36,879 nucleotides of DNA, from NCBI GenBank assembly GCA_018004935.1, contig JAGNBF010000079.1, forward strand, positions 1-36,879. Reading direction: 5' to 3'. Of the stretch, positions 17,376-25,766 are shown piece after piece; the first letter of the stretch is position 1, and every line of letters starts with the position of its first letter. Below the pieces are notes generated by a model. It did not search any database and was not told the DNA's origin. It saw only the letters and a list, made by a program, of their open reading frames with translations. The DNA is from Chloroflexota bacterium. GTDB lineage: Bacteria; Chloroflexota; Anaerolineae; Promineifilales; Promineifilaceae. The position numbers were made by a program, and so were the translations under genes.

Positions 17376-18308
17376 TCAGGCAAAACCCACCAATCGTTTG
17401 AGCATTAAAATGCGCGGTTGGGTGTGTATGATGAAGCCCAGGGGAGTAAGAAAGGTCGCGGCCGCGGTGTGATGCTCGCTACTCCCCAGGTGCAAATCAA
17501 TTACTCCCCGTTGTCCCCCAATCTTTTCCAAGAGTAGCTGGATAAAAGTGAGAGTTGGTTCACGCTTACCCCACCATCTCGGCTCCAACAACAAAACAAG
17601 CACATTTCCTTGTGGGCTAGAGTCTGCCCACGCGTACCCAATTTCTTGGCCGTGCCACAAACAACACCATTCCTGGCCTTGTTCTGGCCGGGGGAGTGGG
17701 TACTCATCGCCGACCAGGGTGGCGGCCCAGGCATCGCCCCGGTCACGTTCCAGGGAGGCAAAATGGTGGTATAACACGCGGCCGCGACCCCAGGAATGGG
17801 TCAGTTCGGCCCCGGGGACCGTGGTTTGTGTGAACCAACGACTATGTTGCCAATGCCAAAAATGGGGGTGATAGGGTTTATACCCCAACATCTGATACAG
17901 ATTACGGGCCGGAGTATTGCCTTCATCTACCTGGAGGACAGCCCAATGGCGACCCTGGCGGCGAATTTCTTGCTCCAGGTGGCGCATAAGGGTTTGTCCC
18001 AGCCCCAGGCGGCGGAACGGGTGATCTACTACCACATTATAGATATAGCCAGAACGCGGCCGCAGACTTAAATAAGCAAAGGCGGCAATTTGTTCATCCC
18101 GTTCAATCTTAAACCCGGCTCCAGATGTCAGTAAATAAAATGGGATAGATAAATAATTGTAGAGTCGGGCGAACCGGTGGCGGGTCATCGCCGTAAACTG
18201 CTGATCCACTCCCGTCATATTGGCGAAAACCAACCGGGTGATCGTCCCTAAATCCGTCACCTGTATTGGCACGACCTTCACAGACTGTTTAGGCGTAATA
18301 GCCACCAT
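17376..18308 (-). CDS. GNAT-family N-acetyltransferase
   Basis: A 310-residue protein. Residues about 10-150 form a complete GNAT domain: YIYNVVVDHPFRRLGLGQTL contains the acetyl-CoA pyrophosphate loop RxxGxG/A in the form RRLGLG, followed by VLQVDEGNTPARNLYQMLGY, the conserved N..A..LY..LGF element. The C-terminal half is a second, weaker alpha/beta segment that may be a degenerate GNAT repeat. The substrate is unknown. The ATG at 18308 lies only six nt after a TACAAT, suggesting a leaderless mRNA. Three GCGGCCGC sites. Convergent with asnS. Confidence 0.82.
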   Translation of the reverse strand: MVAITPKQSVKVVPIQVTDLGTITRLVFANMTGVDQQFTAMTRHRFARLYNYLSIPFYLLTSGAGFKIERDEQIAAFAYLSLRPRSGYIYNVVVDHPFRRLGLGQTLMRHLEQEIRRQGRHWAVLQVDEGNTPARNLYQMLGYKPYHPHFWHWQHSRWFTQTTVPGAELTHSWGRGRVLYHHFASLERDRGDAWAATLVGDEYPLPRPEQGQEWCCLWHGQEIGYAWADSSPQGNVLVLLLEPRWWGKREPTLTFIQLLLEKIGGQRGVIDLHLGSSEHHTAAATFLTPLGFIIHTQPRILMLKRLVGFA

Positions 18309-18314
18309 ACAGGC

Positions 18315-18343
18315 ATTGTATCACCGCTGAAACCCTTCCCCAA
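18315..18343 (-). promoter_or_regulatory. Possible leaderless promoter of the GNAT gene
   Basis: Minus strand TTGGGG (18343-18338), 17-nt spacer, TACAAT (18320-18315), then six nt to the ATG. The -35 match is only 3 of 6, so this is tentative. Confidence 0.4.
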
Positions 18344-18394
18344 AACATTACAGGGCTTTTCCCAAGCCCGATTTTTTAGTTCTAGCCTATACCC

Positions 18395-18505
18395 GTGACG
18401 GCTTTCCCCTACCCCTAAACCCACCCCCCAGGGGCGGGGAACTTTCTCCATTTCGGGAATTGTTAGGGCGAGGGGTTCATTCTGGGGAGTATGCAATCAT
18501 CCTGC
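18395..18505 (-). repeat. Variable-palindrome family, decayed copy
   Basis: CCCCTACCCCTAAACCCACC, GGGGCGGGGAACTTTCTCC, TTCATTCTGGGGAG and the terminal motif GAGTATGCAATCATCCT. The frame and right end match the element at 15685-15864; the central palindrome has been lost. Confidence 0.6.
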
Positions 18506-18522
18506 CTTCACTCTTTATATGC

Positions 18523-18552
18523 TTGTCAGTGTAAATAGCAGTATGGTATACT
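18523..18552 (+). promoter_or_regulatory. Promoter of the two-component operon with overlapping palindrome
   Basis: TTGTCA (18523-18528), 18-nt spacer, TATACT (18547-18552). The -10 box is embedded in the palindrome GCAGTAT-GGT-ATACTGC (18538-18554), which could be an operator, for example for autoregulation by the response regulator encoded next. Confidence 0.6.
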
Positions 18553-18617
18553 GCCTTCGAGTACTAGTACCCACTCTGGTACCCCTCTTCTTATGTAAGC
18601 CCGTAGGAGAAACCAAT

Positions 18618-19313
18618 ATGACTCAGCCTATAAAACTGCTTATCGTGGATGATCATCCGGTGTTCCGGCAAGGATTGCGGGACGTTTTAGAAACAGATCC
18701 GCGCATTCAGGTTGTCGGTGAGGCGGCAGATGGCGAAATTGCGATTGAACTGGCCTATCAACTGAGTCCTGACGTGATTCTCATGGATATCAATCTGCCG
18801 ACCATTAACGGTTTGCAAGTTACCCGGAAAATTCGGAGCCAACTTCCTCACATCAACATCATCATGATTACCGGGTATGATGATGCTGAACAAGTCTTTC
18901 ATGCCTTACGCTCCGGGGCTTCTGCCTATTGCCCCAAAGACATCACCCCCGAAGCCTTACTTCATACCATCTTTGCCGTGCATGAAGGTTTATATGTTGT
19001 CGGGGAAAAGAAAATGACCCATGATGAAGTAATCGAATGGGTTGACACTCGGGTAGGCCGATTGGCTGGTACTATTACCAATGAGGCGGAAGATCTCTTT
19101 GTTCCCCTCTCCCCCCGAGAAATGGAAATATTGGAATATGTGACCCGGGGTCTAAGCAACAAAGAAATTGCTTATAAACTGGGAATCAGCCACCAGACAG
19201 TCAAAAATCACATGACTGCAATTTTGCGGAAATTACGGGTAGATGATCGCACCCAGGCCGCTGTTTATGCTTTGCGCCGGGGTTGGGTTCGCCTGGAAAA
19301 TGTGCGTACCTGA
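18618..19313 (+). CDS. NarL/FixJ-family response regulator, DegU-like
   Basis: A 231-residue transcription factor. The receiver domain (about 5-125) has the acidic pair D11-D12, phospho-acceptor D57 in VILMDINLP, switch T85 and K107. The LuxR-type helix-turn-helix (about 164-222) reads LSPREMEILEYVTRGLSNKE, IAYKLGISHQTVKNHM. The frame opens at 18519, but ATG 18618 has AGGAG eight nt upstream and starts at the receiver. The next gene encodes a soluble histidine kinase resembling DegS, so this is its presumed partner. Target genes are unknown; the Tad cluster downstream is an attractive candidate. No GCGGCCGC site. Confidence 0.92.
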   Translation: MTQPIKLLIVDDHPVFRQGLRDVLETDPRIQVVGEAADGEIAIELAYQLSPDVILMDINLPTINGLQVTRKIRSQLPHINIIMITGYDDAEQVFHALRSGASAYCPKDITPEALLHTIFAVHEGLYVVGEKKMTHDEVIEWVDTRVGRLAGTITNEAEDLFVPLSPREMEILEYVTRGLSNKEIAYKLGISHQTVKNHMTAILRKLRVDDRTQAAVYALRRGWVRLENVRT

Positions 19314-19441
19314 GGCGGATGGGCCACAAAGTGTAATGATTCTGGTTTGGGGTGGGACACCCCCCAGGTTTTAGACCAGAAGCTGATCTCAGGACGAAAC
19401 CAGCAGAAGGGCAAGCAGTTGCTACGAATGAGGAAAAGAGC

Positions 19442-20512
19442 ATGTCTAGCCGATTGAATGCAGGGTTAAATATTCAGGCATTTTCTGATACGGTGTTGGC
19501 GGAGTATGAGCAGGTACAGCGAGAACTGCGCGAAATTGATATTTTGGTAAAACAGAGTGCCGCTGAAGTGGAACGCCATGCGCAACGGAATGCCCAGGTT
19601 TCTGGGTATGTCCGCCAGATGGAACCAAACTTTGAAACGACGCCTCGTGCTGATATTAAAGAAGCCTACGAAGCTCTTCTCAATGCGCAACAACGGCTTT
19701 TTACGATGCGTGGGCAATTGGAAAAACTGCAAAGTGATCAGCGGAATCTCGATCGGTTGGCCCAGATTCAGCGGCAAGTGCTGGAGTTATTGGAAGGGGA
19801 AGATGTGTTGGCCCATACGGCTCAGAAACGCTCTGCTCCGCGCAGTGATGCCTCTAATGTGATCCGTATTATCCAGACGCAGGAAACAGAACGGCAAAGC
19901 CTGGTACGCCGAATGCATGATGGCCCGGCTTCTTCTTTGAGTAACTTTATTCTGCAAGCGGAGATTTGCCAGCGTTTTTTTGAAACGGATCCACAACGAG
20001 CGCGGGTAGAACTGAATGCCCTTAAAGACGCGGCCGCGGGCACATTTGGTGCTGTCAAAGATTTTATTTTTGACTTACGGCCCATGATGCTAGACGACCT
20101 GGGCGTGGTGCCCACCCTGCGCCGTTATGTGGAATCGGTACAAGAAAAGGGCAATTTACCTGTTTCTATCACCGTCACCGGTACAGAACGGCGCCTGGAA
20201 AGTCACATTGAAGTAACGATTTTCCGGGCGGTACAGGAATTATTAAATAATGCGCGTAATCATGCGCAGGCAACTCAGGTGCAGGTGGTACTGGATATTG
20301 CTCCAGAACGTGTAACCATTGTTGTGGAAGATAATGGGATTGGGTTTAATGTAGAAGAGGCTATGGATAAAAATAATCGTGATACCATAGGTCTTTCTAC
20401 TTTGCGGGATCGTATTGAAATGCTCAATGGCGAACTGCGTATTCAGAGTGGCCGCGGCCGCGGAACCCGTGCTGAATTCTCCGTGCCTGTGGAAGCAGAT
20501 CTCATCATTTAA
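19442..20512 (+). CDS. Cytoplasmic sensor histidine kinase, DegS-like
   Basis: A 356-residue kinase without transmembrane segments or a named sensor domain. Residues about 15-120 are strongly heptad-like (EYEQVQRELREIDILV, QQRLFTMRGQLEKLQSDQ) and predict a coiled coil, as in Bacillus DegS. The HisKA_3 dimerisation box ETERQSLVRRMHDGPASSLS has phospho-acceptor H159; the DLRPMMLDDLGVVPTLRRY block is also DegS-like. The HATPase domain shows the N box (ELLNNARNHA), G1 DNGIGF and G2 GRGRGT. The start at 19442 is preceded by GAGG and AAGAG; the frame opens at 19352. It should phosphorylate the preceding regulator. Terminated by the hairpin at 20541-20586. Confidence 0.9.
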   Translation: MSSRLNAGLNIQAFSDTVLAEYEQVQRELREIDILVKQSAAEVERHAQRNAQVSGYVRQMEPNFETTPRADIKEAYEALLNAQQRLFTMRGQLEKLQSDQRNLDRLAQIQRQVLELLEGEDVLAHTAQKRSAPRSDASNVIRIIQTQETERQSLVRRMHDGPASSLSNFILQAEICQRFFETDPQRARVELNALKDAAAGTFGAVKDFIFDLRPMMLDDLGVVPTLRRYVESVQEKGNLPVSITVTGTERRLESHIEVTIFRAVQELLNNARNHAQATQVQVVLDIAPERVTIVVEDNGIGFNVEEAMDKNNRDTIGLSTLRDRIEMLNGELRIQSGRGRGTRAEFSVPVEADLII

Positions 20513-20540
20513 CCCCTTGTTATTTGACCCAATACCAAAC

Positions 20541-20586
20541 AAAATAAAACACGCCCCGCATCTTTTTGCGAGGCGTGTTTTGTTTT
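20541..20586 (+). terminator. Rho-independent terminator after the histidine kinase gene
   Basis: AAAACACGCCCCGC pairs with GCGAGGCGTGTTTT around a T-rich loop, with A-tract before and TTTTGTTTT after. It separates the two-component operon from the Tad operon. Confidence 0.88.
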
Positions 20587-20614
20587 CCCAGGTGTGTACC
20601 AGAGTAAATTTTTC

Positions 20615-20642
20615 TTGACTTTGCCCTTGAACCGAGTATGAT
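20615..20642 (+). promoter_or_regulatory. Promoter of the Tad operon
   Basis: TTGACT (20615-20620), 16-nt spacer, TATGAT (20637-20642). It would give a leader of about 110 nt before the cpaE-like start. Confidence 0.65.
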
Positions 20643-20759
20643 GAGAAAGTACCAGGCAAAAGCATTGCCCAAATTCACAAGATTATGTACACTGCTACAT
20701 AATAGATTGATAGAATCCAAACCCCATCACCAATATTAGAGAAAGGTTCCTCATCAAGC

Positions 20760-22022
20760 ATGGCTGATAAAATCCGTATACTGATCGTAGACGACCTGCC
20801 CGAAACACGTGAAAACGTGCGGAAATTATTGCAGTTTGAGTCTGACGTCGAAGTGATTGCCCAGGCGGGCAACGGCGAACAAGCCATTGAAATGGCTAAA
20901 AAGCATGTGCCAGATGTTATCCTCATGGACATTAACATGCCTGGGATTGATGGTATTGGTGCCTGTCAGCGTATTACTCAAGCTGTACCAGTCTCCCAGA
21001 TCATCATTATGTCGGTGCAGAGTGAGTCCGATTATCTGCGCCGGGCGATGTTGGCTGGCGCACGCGACTTCCTCACCAAACCGATGTCTGGTGAGGAGCT
21101 GACGACGGCTATCCGGCGAGTCTATAACTCGCGTCCGAAGGTAGCCCCTGTAGTTACCCAGACTTTTTCTGGTACACAGGGAACAGGCACGGTCGCGGCC
21201 GCGCCGCAGATACGTCATGGCAAAGTTATCGCCGTGTATAGTCCCAAAGGGGGGATTGGCTGTACCACTATTGCCACCAATCTCGCTGTCGCTCTGGCTC
21301 AAAGTGGGCAAGATACCCTCATTATTGATGGAAGCCTACAGTTTGGTGATGTGGCCGTAATGCTTAATATGAAACCCACCACCAGTGTGGTAGATCTGAT
21401 TGACCGCATGACCGACTTGGATCCAGACCTGGTGAGTAGTGTGGTAATGAGCCATAAAAGCGGCGTTAAGGCCCTCCTGGCCCCGCCCCGCCCCGAAATG
21501 GCCGAGTATGTCACCCCCGAATTGATAGATTTACTCATCACGCGGACCCGGCAGATGTATAACTACATCATTATTGATACCGCCTCTGCCCTGACCCCCA
21601 TCACACTCGGCTGGTTAGATGTAGCCGACAAAGTCCTCCTCATTGCCAGTCAGACATTACCCAGTTTGACCAACACCAGTCGCTATTTTGACCTTGCCAC
21701 CCAGTTGGGGTATACCACCACCAAAGTATTATTAGTCATTAATGAAGCCAATCCCAAAAGAGGTATCTCCATTAAAGACGTTGGCGATACCCTCAAACGT
21801 CAGGTTTTTGCCACCATTCCTACTGATGAGGCTACTGTAGAAGCGGCCATAGACCAAGGTATTCCCATCGTTATTGGTAGTTTGCAAAAACGACCCAGTG
21901 GTCTGGCTATTACCGAAATGGCCGCCAAAGTGATTGAGTCGTTTAAAGCCCCTGAAAGCAAAGATCCAGCCAAAGATGACAAAACGAAACGTTCAGGTCT
22001 TTCCCGACTCTTTGGCCGGTAA
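20760..22022 (+). CDS. CpaE/TadZ-like receiver-ParA ATPase
   Basis: A 420-residue hybrid that localises Tad machinery in other bacteria. The receiver domain (1-125) looks functional, with D11-D12, D57 in VILMDINMPG, S85 and K107; many CpaE homologues have lost the phospho-acceptor. A short linker containing an Ala triplet from GCGGCCGC leads to a MinD/ParA-type ATPase with deviant Walker A PKGGIGCTT (162-170), the IIDGSLQFGDVAVML segment, and YIIIDTASALTP as Walker B. It ends in a basic tail. It heads the four-gene Tad operon. The Shine-Dalgarno match AAAGG is far from the ATG, so initiation may be weak. Confidence 0.88.
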   Translation: MADKIRILIVDDLPETRENVRKLLQFESDVEVIAQAGNGEQAIEMAKKHVPDVILMDINMPGIDGIGACQRITQAVPVSQIIIMSVQSESDYLRRAMLAGARDFLTKPMSGEELTTAIRRVYNSRPKVAPVVTQTFSGTQGTGTVAAAPQIRHGKVIAVYSPKGGIGCTTIATNLAVALAQSGQDTLIIDGSLQFGDVAVMLNMKPTTSVVDLIDRMTDLDPDLVSSVVMSHKSGVKALLAPPRPEMAEYVTPELIDLLITRTRQMYNYIIIDTASALTPITLGWLDVADKVLLIASQTLPSLTNTSRYFDLATQLGYTTTKVLLVINEANPKRGISIKDVGDTLKRQVFATIPTDEATVEAAIDQGIPIVIGSLQKRPSGLAITEMAAKVIESFKAPESKDPAKDDKTKRSGLSRLFGR

Positions 22023-22056
22023 CATACGTGAAGTACAGGTGCCGTAGGAGGTAACC

Positions 22057-23445
22057 GTGTCTCTGCTTAAACGAATCGAAAGAAATCAAGCCCCGGCGAC
22101 TACAGGAGATATACAATCTTCTAAATTACAGGAATTGCGCGTCAAACGAGCCGCCCCTACACCTGGTTCCCGCGATGCGTATACGGACCTGAAAAATCGA
22201 ATTCAGCAGAAATTAATCGCTGAACTTGATCCTAGTATGGATGTTACCAAAACCAATGAGGTGCGGGCGACAATTAAAGAAATGTTTGAAACGATGCTTG
22301 TGGAAGAACAAATCGTTTTGAGCCGTAGTGAAAAACAGACATTATTTGAGCAAATTGTGGCCGAAATCCTCGGCTTCGGCCCGTTGGAGCAATTTCTTAG
22401 TGTTGAGGGGCTGACGGAAATCATGGTTAATGGCCCCAAAAATGTCTATGTAGAAAAATCGGGCAAGATCACACGGGCCAATATCACTTTTGAAAGCGAT
22501 GAGCACCTGATGCGTATCATTGATCGTATTGTTGCGCCCCTGGGTCGTCGTATTGACGAAGCCTCGCCGATGGTAGACGCTCGTTTACCTGATGGTTCTC
22601 GTGTGAATGCTGTTATTCCCCCGATTTCACTGAATGGACCCACATTGACGATTCGTATGTTTGCGAAAATTCCGTTGACCATTGACAACCTGGTGGAGTT
22701 TGGCTCCATTACGCGGGAAGCGGTTGAGTTTTTGAAGGCCTGTGTTATCGCTCATACCAATGTTGTAGTATCTGGGGGTACGGGTTCCGGGAAAACGACC
22801 CTGTTGAATATTCTTTCGAGCTTTATTCCAGATAATGAACGAATTATCACGATTGAAAACGCGGCGGAATTACAGTTGCGACAGGAGCATGTGGTGACAT
22901 TGGAGTCGCGGCCGCCAAATGTGGAAGGTCGTGGCGAAGTGCAAATTCGTGACCTGGTGATCAACTCCTTGCGTATGCGACCTGATCGTATCGTTGTAGG
23001 AGAGGTGCGTGGGGGAGAGGCTCTGGACATGCTCCAGGCGATGAATACTGGTCATGACGGTAGCCTAACCACAGCCCACGCCAATAATCCGCGTGATATG
23101 CTGGCTCGTATGGAAACAATGGTGCTGATGGCTGGTATGGACTTGCCGCATCGGGCTATTCGGGAACAAATTTCTTCGGCGATTCATCTTATCATTCAAA
23201 CCAATCGTTTGCGCGATGGGACACGTAAAGTCACTTCCATCAGTGAAATTCAGGGTATGGAAGGTGACGTCATCACGATGTCGGAAATTTTCCGTTTTGA
23301 ACAAACAGGCATGGAAAATGGGCGTGTCATTGGGAGATTGCGCCCCACAGGTTTACGACCCAAATTTATGTACAAGATTCAAGAAGCGGGCATTATGTTA
23401 CCTCCTTCGGTGTTTGGTTTAGGGGGACAGCGGACAGCTCGTTAA
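22057..23445 (+). CDS. cpaF: Tad/CpaF secretion ATPase
   Basis: A 462-residue hexameric ATPase of the type II/IV secretion superfamily that powers Flp-type pilus assembly. It has the CpaF N-terminal domain (GPLEQFLSVEGLTEIMVNGP), Walker A GGTGSGKTT (240-248), the Asp box and Walker B in MRPDRIVVGEVRGGEALDML, and the His box TAHANNPRDMLARM. The start is GTG with a strong AGGAGGT five nt upstream. It follows the cpaE gene by 34 nt and precedes tadB by 48 nt. One GCGGCCGC site, read as Arg-Pro. Confidence 0.95.
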   Translation: MSLLKRIERNQAPATTGDIQSSKLQELRVKRAAPTPGSRDAYTDLKNRIQQKLIAELDPSMDVTKTNEVRATIKEMFETMLVEEQIVLSRSEKQTLFEQIVAEILGFGPLEQFLSVEGLTEIMVNGPKNVYVEKSGKITRANITFESDEHLMRIIDRIVAPLGRRIDEASPMVDARLPDGSRVNAVIPPISLNGPTLTIRMFAKIPLTIDNLVEFGSITREAVEFLKACVIAHTNVVVSGGTGSGKTTLLNILSSFIPDNERIITIENAAELQLRQEHVVTLESRPPNVEGRGEVQIRDLVINSLRMRPDRIVVGEVRGGEALDMLQAMNTGHDGSLTTAHANNPRDMLARMETMVLMAGMDLPHRAIREQISSAIHLIIQTNRLRDGTRKVTSISEIQGMEGDVITMSEIFRFEQTGMENGRVIGRLRPTGLRPKFMYKIQEAGIMLPPSVFGLGGQRTAR

Positions 23446-23493
23446 GGGCGTTTTGTCGTAACTGGTTTTATACCAGTTTGTGGCGGGAGGATA

Positions 23494-24498
23494 ATGACCA
23501 TGCCAACGATTGTACTTGTTATAGGTGGCATTCTGGCTCTCTTCTTACTGATAGGAGCCAGTGTAGCCTTTATCAGCAGTAGTGGTCAGCGTACTGTAGA
23601 TGAACGCCTGGAGCAGTTTGTTGGTGGTGTTTCGGCGGATGAAATGGCTGAGGCCGTTGAAGTGGCCTCTAACCGCACGGATGTAGCCGACCGGTTAGAC
23701 AAGGCGATGGTGGGGCGAGGTTTCGCCGACCGCATTCGCATACGGATTGCTGAAGCGGACGTTAAATTGCGGGTGACGGAGTATATTATCCTGCAAATTC
23801 TGTGTGCCGTAGGGGGAGCTGTTGCTGGTTATTTTTTGTTTAGTGGAAACGAGATTTTTGCCGCACTGGGGGCCGTTCTTGGGCTACGTTTACCAAAAAT
23901 GTATATGACGAACGCGGCCGCGTCCCGATTGCGCAAATTCGATAGCCAGCTCAGTGATACATTAAATCTTTGGGTAAACTCATTACGTTCCGGTTATAGT
24001 GTATTGCAGGGTATGGAAGCCATTGCTACCGAATTGGCTCCACCCGTCTCAAGAGAATTTGAACGAGTTGTGCAAGAGGTGCGGCTCGGTTTGAGTTTGA
24101 GTCAGGCACTATCTAATATGTTGCGCCGTGTCCCTAGCGAAGACCTGGACCTGGTCAATACAGCCATTAATATTCAGCGTGAAGTCGGTGGTAATCTGGC
24201 CGAAATTCTAGACATCATCAGCTTCACCATTCGGGAACGAGTGCGTATTAAAGGTGAAATTCGTACCCTGACCGCCCAACAACGTGCCTCCGGTTGGATT
24301 ATCAGTCTTTTGCCGGTTGCTTTGGCTGGTATCCTCTTCTTGATTAATCCCAACTATATGAATGAGCTGTTTACCAGAGAAGCCCCCTGGATTTTCCCCA
24401 ACGTAATTCCCTGTGGTTGGGCGATTGTGGGTTTTACGGGTATTATGATTTTCATTGGTTTACAGGCCATCCGGAAAATCGTGGACATTGAGGTTTAG
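23494..24498 (+). CDS. tadB: Tad inner-membrane platform protein TadB
   Basis: A 334-residue polytopic membrane protein with a type II secretion F domain. It has an N-terminal membrane helix (IVLVIGGILALFLLIGA), a pair of helices around 92-130, a cytoplasmic four-helix T2SF domain (LRKFDSQLSDTLNLWVNSLR through IQREVGGNLAEILDIIS) and two C-terminal helices. GGGAGG stands close before the ATG. It forms the inner-membrane platform with TadC above the CpaF ATPase. One GCGGCCGC site. Confidence 0.9.
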   Translation: MTMPTIVLVIGGILALFLLIGASVAFISSSGQRTVDERLEQFVGGVSADEMAEAVEVASNRTDVADRLDKAMVGRGFADRIRIRIAEADVKLRVTEYIILQILCAVGGAVAGYFLFSGNEIFAALGAVLGLRLPKMYMTNAAASRLRKFDSQLSDTLNLWVNSLRSGYSVLQGMEAIATELAPPVSREFERVVQEVRLGLSLSQALSNMLRRVPSEDLDLVNTAINIQREVGGNLAEILDIISFTIRERVRIKGEIRTLTAQQRASGWIISLLPVALAGILFLINPNYMNELFTREAPWIFPNVIPCGWAIVGFTGIMIFIGLQAIRKIVDIEV

Positions 24499-24547
24499 CT
24501 TTTCACAACCCGTTTACGACTGATCGGAACGAGTAAGGAGAGTGGTG

Positions 24548-25489
24548 ATGACCCTGTTAATCCCAATACTTGTGGGGTTTTTGATTCTTGTGATTGTTGT
24601 TGGGGTGGTTTTTGTTTTGCCCCGTACAGAACAAGATCCGTTGATGACCCGTATCAATGAATACGCTTCCCGTGAAGAGGTTGCCTCGATTGAGGAGATC
24701 GAACTTTCTTTGCCGTTAATAGATCGTATTTTTGTACCGATCATGAAACGGCTGAGCAATTTCGTGGTTCGTTTTACACCCCAGTCATCGCTGGAACGCA
24801 CGGCCCGTATGATTGAACTGGCCGGGAGTCCGCGCAACATATCGGCCGCCAATTTGTGGGTGGTACGGTTTGTTTTGATGGTTGTGTTTGGCGTATTGGT
24901 TTTTGTGGTAATGATTCGTTTTGGGGCTGAACCAAGCCGCCGTTTTCTTTATGCGGTGGGCGCGGCCGCGTTGGGTTATTTCATGCCTGTTCTGTTGTTG
25001 CGGGCCATGATTGATAGACGTAAACAAGCCATTACCAAGAAGTTCCCTGATGCCCTCGATCTGATGACCATTTGTGTAGATGCTGGTTTGATTTTTGACG
25101 CGGCTATGCAAAAGGTGCATGAAAAATGGGATGATGCCCTGGCGCGAGAGTTTGGGCGAGTCACTTATGAGTTGCAATTGGGTAAATCCCGTCGTCAGGC
25201 CCTGAAAGATATGTCTGACCGCATGGATCTCCCTGATGTGACTAGTTTTGTGGCGACAATTTTGCAAGCCGAACAGTTAGGTGTCAGTATTGGGAAGGTC
25301 TTACGGATTCAGTCGGAGCAGATGCGTTTGCGTCGGCGGCAACGGGCCGAAGAAAAAGCTCAACAGGCCCCGGTCAAGATGCTTTTTCCGATGGTTTTCT
25401 TGATTTTCCCTGCGATGTTTGTGGTGTTGTTGGGACCCGCAGGCCTACGGATTTTGCGTACCCCGGCGCTACGTAATATATCAGGTTAA
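24548..25489 (+). CDS. tadC: Tad inner-membrane platform protein TadC
   Basis: A 313-residue paralogue of TadB with the same architecture: one N-terminal membrane helix, two central helices, a T2SF domain (KKFPDALDLMTICVDAGLIF through TFVATILQAEQLGVSIGKVL) and a C-terminal hydrophobic pair. The ATG at 24548 has AAGGAG seven nt upstream; GTG codons at 24542 and 24545 are also in frame but too close to it. Last gene of the Tad operon; no pilin, prepilin peptidase, CpaB/RcpC or secretin follows in the window. Confidence 0.9.
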   Translation: MTLLIPILVGFLILVIVVGVVFVLPRTEQDPLMTRINEYASREEVASIEEIELSLPLIDRIFVPIMKRLSNFVVRFTPQSSLERTARMIELAGSPRNISAANLWVVRFVLMVVFGVLVFVVMIRFGAEPSRRFLYAVGAAALGYFMPVLLLRAMIDRRKQAITKKFPDALDLMTICVDAGLIFDAAMQKVHEKWDDALAREFGRVTYELQLGKSRRQALKDMSDRMDLPDVTSFVATILQAEQLGVSIGKVLRIQSEQMRLRRRQRAEEKAQQAPVKMLFPMVFLIFPAMFVVLLGPAGLRILRTPALRNISG

Positions 25490-25515
25490 GCCAGGCGTAT
25501 GTTTGAGCTAACAAC

Positions 25516-25603
25516 ACAGGATTTACACGCTGTGTCCAGTGTCCCCACCGAGCTATACCGAGCACGGTCAGGAGACCGGCTCGAGCAACCTCGTAAACCC
25601 TAA
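25516..25603 (+). repeat. 88-bp MITE-like element, second copy
   Basis: Left end AGGATTTAC and right end GTAAACCCTAA; interior GCTGTGTCCAGTGTCCCCAC and CGGTCAGGAGACCGGCTCGA match the copy at 14744-14831. The terminal repeats have begun to diverge. The rest of the interval to comF shows nothing recognisable. Confidence 0.75.
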
Positions 25604-25766
25604 ACAGATAGGTGGGGAGTTTATCCGGTGGTTTTGTTGAGGCAAAACGTGAGGATTCATTCGTTGTACGCTCAACACGATGGCAAATTTGGGGTTTGGT
25701 CACATGATTGGCTTCAACCAAAAGAGCCAAACGTGTCTGGGTTCCGTAGAAACGAACACCTCATGA

